A stretch of 64,000 nucleotides of DNA from Agelas oroides (taxonomy: Eukaryota; Porifera; Demospongiae; Agelasida; Agelasidae). A program made the translations under genes and the position numbers. Below are positions 56,677 to 64,000 of the stretch, one piece after another (position 1 is the first letter of the stretch; each line of letters begins with the position of its first letter). The notes below the pieces were generated by a model. That model had not been told where the DNA came from. It saw nothing but the letters and a program-made list of their open reading frames with translations, and made no database searches. The stretch lies in the NCBI GenBank assembly GCA_949130485.1, contig OX422185.1, positions 17,177,011 to 17,241,010 on the forward strand. The letters run 5' to 3'.

Positions 56677-57612
56677 TCACTGGTCAACCTTGGCTAGAGA
56701 GGAGGAGATAGATGCAAGTTCTTCCCGTGACAACCGTACATACAACTGATAAGCAGCACTCTCCCAGCGACCCAATGTCTTAATGGTTGAATCTGCAATC
56801 CCTGCTGCTGCTGCTGTTGTGGCAGCCCCAATGCGGAAGCTATGGCCAGAATATTTCAACTAGTCAATCCCCGCCGCAACTAGGGCCTTGCGTACCTCAC
56901 ACACAAATAGATCTCTTGTCAGGTAGGCACCATTAGCCATGCAAAATAGTGGGCCTGGGCTCTTGCCACGTATTGCTATGTACGCTAACAAAGCTGACAC
57001 TGGGCAGAGTGGGTTACTGGTACGACCCAGGAAAATATTAACACCTTTTCTGAAAGGGTCAGTCTTAGACGCTTTTATGTGCACCCGAACTGCACCTGGC
57101 TGGCATGGGTTGTCAACGGAGATGTCTTCTAGAGTAAGGTGGTACGTGGAGTCAAAAGTGCGAGTTGTAGGAGCTGTAATCTCCCCCGATCTAAGAAAAC
57201 CGAAGAAACAAGTCGTACACGCAGCCCAAAGCATGATGCTGTTGTAGTCATGACATGTCTTTTCCCATACCAGCCTCAGTTTTCCCAAAATGACTGGAGT
57301 TATTGGTAGCCTTGGTCTTGGTTGGTGTCCCATCTTTGCCTGTGTGCTTTTAATCCCTTTCAGGACATGCTGTAGTGTGGCCGTATCACCAACCTTGGGG
57401 TCGCCCAAACCACAAGACAACTGCAAATGCCGCACACCTGATAAATAACACTTGATTGTTGTAGCAGAAAGGCCATCCGCTGCCAGAGAAGCCACAAATC
57501 GCAAAAGACCTGCTTCAGACACTGGAACTGGACTGCAGTGAACAGTAAAGCAAAATGCTAAGTACTTCTTCTTGGCAGACTCGTATGACCTTGTGGTTGA
57601 TGGTGCTAAGGC
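56677..57612 (-). pseudogene. YR retrotransposon tyrosine recombinase with internal TAG
   Basis: The frame is open from STTRSYESAKKKYLAFC through the core-binding domain (GLLRFVASLAADGLSATTIK) into the catalytic domain: CTTCFFGFLRSGEITAP (first Arg), IKASKTDPFRKG (beta-strand Lys) and YSGHSFRIGAATTAAAAG (His-x-x-Arg), then LGRWESAAYQLYVRL (nucleophile Tyr). A TAG at 56860-56862 separates the last two segments from the rest. Confidence 0.85.
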
Positions 57613-58261
57613 CTGCTTAAAATAGAATAGAACAAGCTGGTCCAGTCTTGCGACAGCCAGTCGATTTCCCTGCAGGCCAGAACCATTGCTGCTAAAGGTG
57701 GGATAGCTGAAGGGGAGCGTGCTGCATTGGGCACCTGTGAGTAAAAAAGAGGCACATCATTGCGTGATAAAGCATCTGCAGCCACATTGTTTCTACCTGG
57801 AGTGTGTCTAGCCACCAAAGACCATTGATGATGTGCACATATGAAGAAGAGACACCTCAGCATGTGAGCTAGCAGAGGGTCTCGAGCATATCTCCCATTA
57901 ATGATATGCACAACTGCTTCGTTATCACAGTTGCACCTGATTGTGCACCCGTGCCATGCTTCACCCCACATGATACTAGTGAGGAGGATTGGGAAGAACT
58001 CCTTAGCCGCAATGGAAGCCGCTGATAGCACACTACCAGGGACCCACTGCATCTGCAGTCACTGACTACCCCAAAATGCTCCACAACCCCACGATCCAGA
58101 TGCATCACTCCAAAACTCAGCATCAGGAGCCTCCATTTGGACCTTTCGTAACATGGAAACACCATTCCACTCAGCCAGGAACAAGTGCCACCATTCAACA
58201 TCTGCCCTGAACTCCTTATTGAGGCGCACATAATCTGAACCCTTCTTGCCCCTCTTCAGCA
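57606..58261 (-). pseudogene. YR retrotransposon RNase H domain with internal TGA
   Basis: The frame reads EFWSDASGSWGCGAFWGSQ, then TGA (58059-58061), then LQMQWVPGSV. It continues with AAKEFFPILL, CNCDNEAVVHIINGRYARDP and RHTPGRNNVAADALSRNDV, which give the D-E-D-D type residues of DIRS RNase H. The related element at 61637 has Trp at the stop position, so TGG to TGA is likely. The frame ends where the recombinase frame begins, with overlap. Confidence 0.8.
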
Positions 58262-58540
58262 GCTCATGCATCCTTCGCACAAATGACCGACCTGGGTGGA
58301 CTACTTTACATGCATGCTGAAGAGTACCAACCAAGGATTGGAGTTCTCTCACTCGACAAGACTTCCTGCCCCTCCACGTAGCCACCAGCTCCCTAGTGCA
58401 GCTCATGCATCCTTCGCACAAATGACCGACCTGGGTGGACTACTTTACATGCATGCTGAAGAGTACCAACCAAGGATTGGAGTTCTCTCACTCGACAAGA
58501 CTTCCTGCCCCTCCACATAGCCACCAGCTCCCTAGTGCGT
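58262..58540. repeat. 139-bp recent tandem duplication in RT/RNase H
   Basis: GCTCATGCATCCTTCGCACA begins at 58262 and again at 58401. The two units differ at about one base (CCACGTAGCC or CCACATAGCC). 139 is not a multiple of three, so the frame breaks. Confidence 0.9.
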
Positions 58541-59532
58541 GCTAGCTTGACCTCTGGAAGACGGATCTCCATGTGGACTGTATCCAACTCAATGCCTAGG
58601 AAATCCAAACAAGTGGTTGGACCAACTTGTTTCTCAGCTGCCAATGACAAACCAAGTTCTTCACATGTACGGCACATTATGTTAAGTTCCTCCTGACACC
58701 TGAGGCTTTTGGGTGGACCTACCACAATGAAATCATCCAGGTAGTGTCTGACCTGGTGAAGCCCCCGCTGCCGCAAGATCCATTCACAAGCATCAGCCAC
58801 TGCTGTGAAAATCTTCGGGGCTGACCTCAAGCCAAATGGCAAAGTAGCGTCAACATACACCTTGCCCTTCCAACTCATGCCAAGAAGCATTCTGTCCTCC
58901 GGGTGGACTGGAATGACTCTGTAGGCACTCTGCACATCAATTTTCGCCAGCATTGCCCCTTGGCCCAGAAATAGAGTAGTGTTGACAATGTCATCCACGG
59001 AGACATAAGACAATGAACTTAACTTCTCATCAATGCCATCATTAACGCTTAGGCCCACTGGATGAGACAGATCAAGAATAAGCCGCCACTGTCCCGGTTT
59101 ATGAGGTTTAGGGATGACACCAAACCGGCTGATTTGGATGCCCTCCACCTCCTGAGCATCGAGGGGACCTATCACACGACCCAGTCTAGTTTCTTCCTTC
59201 AAGTATTCATCAATCACCTTGGGATGCTGAAAAGCTGAAAGCATGTTGCGCTTGGCTGATGTACATGTATGGCTGGCATAATTGAAGCCAAGTCTGAACC
59301 CGTCCCTCAATCCCTCCACAATGTACGCTGAAAAATCACGATCTGGATGTGACTCTAAAGCCTTTGCCCACGTCAACCAATGCAACGGAGTAATGACTGA
59401 CTGCAACCGTGGGTGAGCACCACTACACTCCGGCTTACATGCTGTAAGCTGCTTGAGGTCCCCCCCATAGCAATACTTGCCTGATGGAACAATAGTACTT
59501 GGCTGGACTAGCTGTCCCAAACCTGTTGGCAC
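58393..59532 (-). CDS. YR retrotransposon reverse transcriptase
   Basis: 379 codons. RT motifs in order: RFGVIPKPHKPGQWRLILDL, MLAKIDVQSAYRVIPVHPED (catalytic Asp in the IDV segment), ATLPFGLRSAPKIFTAV, and HYLDDFIVVG with the two catalytic Asp, then CLDFLGIELD. The C-terminus enters the RNase H connection (SLVGTLQHACKVVHPGRSFV) and is cut off by the tandem duplication. The N-terminal boundary is uncertain: about 440 bases without a gene separate it from gag. Confidence 0.85.
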   Translation of the reverse strand: MPTGLGQLVQPSTIVPSGKYCYGGDLKQLTACKPECSGAHPRLQSVITPLHWLTWAKALESHPDRDFSAYIVEGLRDGFRLGFNYASHTCTSAKRNMLSAFQHPKVIDEYLKEETRLGRVIGPLDAQEVEGIQISRFGVIPKPHKPGQWRLILDLSHPVGLSVNDGIDEKLSSLSYVSVDDIVNTTLFLGQGAMLAKIDVQSAYRVIPVHPEDRMLLGMSWKGKVYVDATLPFGLRSAPKIFTAVADACEWILRQRGLHQVRHYLDDFIVVGPPKSLRCQEELNIMCRTCEELGLSLAAEKQVGPTTCLDFLGIELDTVHMEIRLPEVKLARTRELVAMWRGRKSCRVRELQSLVGTLQHACKVVHPGRSFVRRMHELH

Positions 59533-59969
59533 AGAAGATCAAAAAGACAAGGATGCAAAAACTGCATATACACCAACTATAGGGTATTTGGAACAGTACC
59601 CATAACACCTAGCCCATATCCAAAGATGCCCCATCTCAATCTATGCCTCCAAACTAGAAGAATGGGAGAGGAATCACATCTGAGCTGACCAGATGGAGTG
59701 ACAGTAAGGAGACATAGCCAATGAGATGGACCATAGGACATTAAGAAATATTAAGTAAAAGGGAATAAGTAACCGGGACATATTACCATAAACACATGTA
59801 AGCACAAAACTAGTGCCGATGATAACAGAGATATGGATATAAGTCAGATAGAGTGAAGGAGAGTAAATGAGGAAACTACACCCAGTGTGATCAAGTTTTA
59901 TAAATGACGAGCCTAGTATGAACAGCTACATGTACATGTACATGTAAGCTAGTAGCTGGTAGCTGGAAA

Positions 59970-60755
59970 TCACTCTTTGCTGCACGACTTAGCTGGATGC
60001 TTTCCTCCACAGGTACCGCAGACGTGACGAAACCTGCAGGCTGCCTTGTAGGAGCAGTCACCTGAAGCGTTGTAGCCGAAGCATACATCACCTGGCCATT
60101 TGCGCTTACGGGGACCAGATGCTGGGCGCTTTGCTGACTTTGACCTCAGAGGGCACTGTTCGATGTTGTGGGAGGTGCTATCACAAAAAGCACACGACGC
60201 TACAGTTTTGGCCCTCCCAGTGAAAAACTGAGTGTAGAGGTCAATGTCCAAGTGGGACCACTGGCGATTACCAGTTGCAGCTGCGTTTACTCGGTAGTGA
60301 GTGTCATAACACCTCCAGTATATGCCATCGTATTGCTCGCTGGCATTCACAATGACCAGCTGGTATGCCAACATCTCAGGCACTGCTTCTGGAAACTTTT
60401 TTCCCATGGCAGCCGTATAAATAGCAAAAGCTTTTACCCACTCTGTGATTGCCTCAATGTTGCGCTTCTTAGGCTTTATAAACTCACAACCAGGGAAAAG
60501 CACAAAGTGGTGAGGATCAACTTCTGGTGTGGCAGCATCGTGTGCACTGGTTTGTGGCAACAATTCTGCCAGGTCAATGTATTCCCAGTGATGCATTTTC
60601 TCAAGCAGCTTGCGGGGAATTGTAGGCAATCCCAGGCCAATGGAAATCCAATCACTTCCACCAGCTTGCTGCTGCGAAACCCCTGACAGCAGTGCCGCCA
60701 ACTGGGTGGTAAATGGGGTGTCAGCTCCCACAGACTCCTGGGCAGAACCCGACAC
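59970..60755 (-). CDS. YR retrotransposon gag-like protein
   Basis: 261 codons. The N-terminal half is helical, with DWISIGLGLPTIPRKLLEKM and HFVLFPGCEFIKPKKRNIEA, typical of DIRS-like gag. A Cys/His cluster near residue 190 (CAFCDSTSHNIEQCPL) is a CCHC-type knuckle. Two more follow at the C-terminus (CFGYNASGDC...CRFRH and CGTCGGKHPAKSC). The role is RNA packaging in the retrotransposon particle. Confidence 0.8.
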   Translation of the reverse strand: MSGSAQESVGADTPFTTQLAALLSGVSQQQAGGSDWISIGLGLPTIPRKLLEKMHHWEYIDLAELLPQTSAHDAATPEVDPHHFVLFPGCEFIKPKKRNIEAITEWVKAFAIYTAAMGKKFPEAVPEMLAYQLVIVNASEQYDGIYWRCYDTHYRVNAAATGNRQWSHLDIDLYTQFFTGRAKTVASCAFCDSTSHNIEQCPLRSKSAKRPASGPRKRKWPGDVCFGYNASGDCSYKAACRFRHVCGTCGGKHPAKSCSKE

Positions 60756-61636
60756 TGACCACGAGAGGGTAGTAGGTGCAGTGCTTGAGGAGGGGGTGGA
60801 TGAAGCCAGTGATGAGGCTTAAATGAGATTAAAACTGGTGATATGAGAAAGCAGCTCAGCTGATGGCATCAGGCCCAAGGCCACGGAGCTTGGTGCAAGT
60901 GAGCCTATGAAACAAATTGAGGAGCATCATTACAGTTGGAGCAGCATGCATGACTGCATGTAAAGTGTACAATATGAAGGAGCCACAAAGTAGCATATGC
61001 GAGTCGGTATCTGCTCACATAAACCTGAACATAGCACCTTATGAGCTATAGCCCCGTCCCAACAGCAATAGCAGCACAACAAATGAAGGAGCCACGGAGA
61101 ACATGAAGGAATTTTGGTTAAGAGGAAGGGGGGGGGGGGAATTTGGTAAGACGGTAAGTTTTTCTCATTCAAAACTTTCTATTTCGAGTACCATTTACCG
61201 TAGTGGCAAAAACGTTGCGAGCCGCCCTAGAGTTTATTAATGCGCATCTCCAACAGCGAGATCAAGTCGCTAGCGAACTTCGTACTGTAGATTTTTGGTT
61301 AATAGTTTGCGGGGACACTCGTGTGCTTACTGTGGCTACAAAGTGAGCTATTTCAACGGTTTTTTCTGTACACATTCACTACCCTCCCTGTTTCATATTC
61401 AGCAGGTTTTGTTGTACTGGGATGAATTCTGTACGAGAAATTGATATATTTCATAAACCACGCCCACCGGGACTATCCCGCCACATAATAACCTGCCGCA
61501 AACGGCGTTTAATGTTATTAACAGTAGTTAACCGATGGGGAGGCCCTTCCCCTCTCATGTGCAATCACGCATGCGCGGTGGCATCCATTGCAGTAGCGCG
61601 GCTTATAGAATTGGCGCGGTATAGTCAGAGAGAAGC

Positions 61637-62341
61637 GTGGGACAAAGTGTTCACAGTTCGCTAAGGTCTGTAAGAATCTCTAAGCGTGAACCAAGTTCTC
61701 TAGCGTGGGCTAAATCCTTCCTGCGTCGCATGATTGACCTGCTGCATAAGGCAGACAGGGGTATGGCACCACGCCCCCATCATCACATACGTCTCAATGA
61801 AAGTTTTCGGTCTGACCTCCGGTGGTGGCTAGTATTCTGCAGTCAATGGAACGGGGTTTCATGCTGGTTCCCTCCAACCATGGTACACCAGGTGGTCCTG
61901 TCAGATGCATCGGGAGCCTGGGGTTGTGGTGCTTATTGGCACCCTTCCTGGTTCCAGCTACGGTGGTCATCTCGGTCACACCACCTCCCAATTGCAGTTA
62001 AGGAACTTCTCCCAATTATCGTGGCGGCAGCAACCTGGGGTCCACTATGGAAAGGACAACACATCCAGTGTCGTTGTGACAACCTGGCCGTAGTACACGA
62101 TATCCAGTCTCGCTCGAGCCGACATGGTCATATGATGCATCTACTCAGGTGCCTCTTCTTCTTTGAGGCATTTTATAAGTTTAGTTTGACATGTGTACAT
62201 ATCCCAGGGAAGTCAAATGAATTGGCTGATGACTTATCTCGTGATAGATTTCAATCTTTCTATTCCAAGGTGCCGGGGTATCTACCAATCCAACTCCAGT
62301 CTCACAGGCTCTCATCGATGTACTGTTGGATCCCAGGATAG
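61637..62341 (+). CDS. YR retrotransposon RNase H domain
   Basis: It opens with SLAWAKSFLRRMIDLLHKAD, matching the end of the RT/RNase H connection of the minus-strand element. VVLSDASGAWGCGAYWHPSW follows, then IAVKELLPIIVAAATWGPLW, CRCDNLAVVHDIQSRSSRHG and CVHIPGKSNELADDLSRDRF. The RNase H residues are intact. The true 5' end of the frame is lost. Confidence 0.8.
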   Translation: MGQSVHSSLRSVRISKREPSSLAWAKSFLRRMIDLLHKADRGMAPRPHHHIRLNESFRSDLRWWLVFCSQWNGVSCWFPPTMVHQVVLSDASGAWGCGAYWHPSWFQLRWSSRSHHLPIAVKELLPIIVAAATWGPLWKGQHIQCRCDNLAVVHDIQSRSSRHGHMMHLLRCLFFFEAFYKFSLTCVHIPGKSNELADDLSRDRFQSFYSKVPGYLPIQLQSHRLSSMYCWIPG

Positions 62342-63057
62342 ACTGGCTCTCTTAAACCTGGATGCAGCTGTTTACTTCTACTGTAAACAGGGACTAGCCG
62401 AGTCGACTCAACGAACATACCGGTCTGGTATCAAGCGTTTTCATGATTTCTGTATTAAATTCGAAGTAATGGTACCCTTACCTGTGAACGAACAGTTGTT
62501 ATGCCAGTTCGCAGCATTCTTAGCTCAACAGGGACTGTCATCACAAACAGTGAAGATATACCTCGCAGCTATTCGCAATCTCCTGATTTCATTAGGCTTC
62601 CCAGATCCGCGGGACACATCCTCATTACCACGCCTGAAGCTTGTCTTGATGGGAATTCGGCGCCTTCAGAGCCGCTCTAGGGCCAATGCAGCAAGAATTC
62701 GTCTTCCAATCACGTTTTCAATCCTAAGTGGCATAAAGAAAGTCTGGGAAGATGCGGGAGTCGACCACGATCGTTTGCTGATGTGGGCAGCCGCAACTGT
62801 GTGCTTTTTCGGATTCTTTCGTTCTGGCGAAATTACAGTCCCTTCCGCTGCAGCTTTGGACCCAACAATTCATTTGTCGTGGGGCGACGTTGCCGTTGAC
62901 GATCTGGCTAATCCTTCAGTCATTCGTTTCTTTCTGAAGCGATCTAAGTGTGACCAGTTCGGTTCAGGGGTGGAGGTCTTTGTAGGGAAGACTGGTAACC
63001 CTGTTTGTCCAGTGACAGCGGTCCTGGCATACCTTTCTTCACGTGGAGATGCCCCGG
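62334..63057 (+). CDS. Tyrosine recombinase, N-terminal part before insertion
   Basis: From LDAAVYFYCKQGLAESTQRT and LLCQFAAFLAQQGLSSQTVK (core-binding domain) to WAAATVCFFGFFRSGEITVP (first catalytic Arg), FLKRSKCDQFGSGVEVF and CPVTAVLAYLSSRGDAP. The frame is intact to the insertion point at CCGG. It overlaps the end of the RNase H frame. Confidence 0.85.
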
Positions 63058-63493
63058 TGTCAAGTGAATATAGGCATCCCCAAATATACGCATCCCGGAT
63101 GCCTATTTTCACGTAAAAATAGGCATCCCGATGCCTATATTTACGTGAATATAGGCATCCGGGTACCCATTTTCACAGTAAATATGGGTATCCTGCTGTG
63201 AAAATAGGCACCCCATGCAAACAATAAAATTTTGCCCATTCTAACAATGAGTGTAGGCATCCCTATATGTAAAAGAAGGCATCCCATGCAAACATTGAGA
63301 TTTTGAATTGGCCACTTTACACTTGGCCATTTTTCACCTGAAAACTGGCAGAATCGTACGCGCGCGTCACCTGTGTCATCAGCCGTTTGCGTGCTAAAGG
63401 GGGTTCCAATAATCACGACGGGGTCCCTAAAATCACGTAAAAATGGGAACCCCGGGATGCCCATATTTACAGGGTGTGTATATTTTCATGACA
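63058..63493. mobile_element. 436-bp element inserted in the recombinase, CCGG duplication
   Basis: Ends TGTCAAGTGAATA and TATTTTCATGACA are inverted (TGTC...GACA), flanked by CCGG at 63054-63057 and 63494-63497. The interior has repeated ATAGGCATCC and GGATGCC modules in both orientations. GACA-CCGG ends also occur at 30718 and 33878. Confidence 0.8.
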
Positions 63494-63497
63494 CCGG

Positions 63498-63751
63498 GCC
63501 CATTTTTCAAAGACTCGCATGGGAAACCGCTGACGAAGTCTGTGTTTATACGGGAGGTCCGGAGCGCTCTTACAACCATGGGTTTGCCATCCAACCAATT
63601 TGCTGGCCACAGCTTCCGGATCGGCGCAGCCACAGCAGCAGGATTGGAAGACTCTGTAATTCAGGCTCTGGGACGCTGGTCTAGTGTCGCATTTTTGTTG
63701 TATATATACGTATGCCACAGGAGCAGCTCTCCCCACTGTCAGCACCCATAG
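63498..63751 (+). pseudogene. Tyrosine recombinase, C-terminal part after insertion
   Basis: It reads KDSHGKPLTKSVFIREVRSA, FAGHSFRIGAATAAG (catalytic His-x-x-Arg) and LGRWSSVAFLLYIYV (nucleophile Tyr region). It is in the same frame as the N-terminal part if the insertion plus one CCGG copy is removed. Confidence 0.8.
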
Positions 63752-64000
63752 CTGCGGCTTGTTCGTAACTCTCTTGTTTGTATTGTGTGTAGTGACAGAT
63801 GATGCAACCCATTCTTACTTATTTAACCACTATTACCCTTACTATATCAACCCTACAGCTTTTGGGTGGATTAGGGCTCCAACATACATGTATGTAGCCC
63901 TTCCTTGGGCCTGGACTGAGCCCCCACCTATACGTGGGGCTAAAAGGGTTAGGATGACTACACAGCGAATGCGCCAGCCGCTGTGTGCATGCCAGCTTGT
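63752..64000. other. 3' flank of the YR retrotransposon, no gene seen
   Basis: Non-coding sequence follows the recombinase. GGATTAGGGCTCCAACATAC and a GTGGGGCT-rich block may belong to the element terminus. No repeat pairing could be settled within the window. Confidence 0.3.

Larger units (their letters stand above)
56677..60755 (-). mobile_element. DIRS/Ngaro-type tyrosine-recombinase retrotransposon, broken
   Basis: In transcript order: gag-like ORF (60755-59970), reverse transcriptase (59532-58393), RNase H (58421-57606) and tyrosine recombinase (about 57612-56677). RT-RNaseH-YR without an integrase defines the YR retrotransposons. No methyltransferase was seen. Three lesions inactivate this copy: a 139-bp duplication, a TGA and a TAG. 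Confidence 0.85.
61637..63751 (+). mobile_element. Second YR retrotransposon, 5'-truncated and interrupted
   Basis: It starts within the RNase H connection (no RT is present) and runs through RNase H to a tyrosine recombinase. It is homologous in order to 56677-58421 but clearly diverged, so it is a separate lineage or an older copy. The recombinase is split by an element at 63058-63493. Confidence 0.8.

Noticed and set aside
60168-60686. 172-codon plus-strand frame
   Set aside because: It is the antisense of the retrotransposon gag-like ORF.

Overview
The window looks like nuclear DNA of an invertebrate metazoan. The reasons are GT-AG introns, a multi-exon gene for an EF-hand protein of the kind linked to flagellated cells, dense foldback and TIR elements, tyrosine-recombinase (DIRS/Ngaro-type) retrotransposons, and many minisatellites. 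An early-branching marine animal such as a sponge or cnidarian would fit. This is inference; nothing in the window names the species.

1-21,000 (+ strand): eleven exons of one EF-hand-repeat gene, with compatible splice phases throughout. It enters from the left edge, and its first visible exon is at 903. Its introns are full of tandem repeats and small TTAA or foldback elements. Two lesions mark it: a one-base frame shift in the exon at 7914-8041, and an in-frame TAG at 20854 after which the same frame stays open to a plausible splice donor.

21,000-45,000: a repeat-dominated region with few host exons. It holds a 2.1-kb TIR transposon with 8-bp target duplications (25777-27858) that sits just upstream of a candidate promoter/first exon, and an intron-containing integrase + Ulp1-protease + PHD-finger gene on the minus strand (31098-33493) that is decaying by small indels. 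It also holds two nearly identical left arms of a TTAA-targeting element (34046 and 37385), a LINE-like ORF1/endonuclease fragment that runs straight into poly(A) (38085-39828), an OB-fold-like small ORF (39855), short duplicated start-codon repeats (40217-41434) and GGATTTC satellite arrays (42560-44055).

45,000-53,000: at least five coding-like exons of one unidentified minus-strand gene (45079-49773), a plus-strand array of tiny exon-like units (49961-50915), and the second member of a pair of related short ORFs with hydrophobic N-termini (28995 and 52445).

53,000-64,000: foldback elements, then two tyrosine-recombinase retrotransposons. The minus-strand one (56677-60755) has gag, RT, RNase H and recombinase, but is broken by a 139-bp tandem duplication and two nonsense codons. 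The plus-strand one (61637-63751) is 5'-truncated, and its recombinase is split by a 436-bp element flanked by CCGG duplications. Removing that insertion and one CCGG copy would rejoin the frame.
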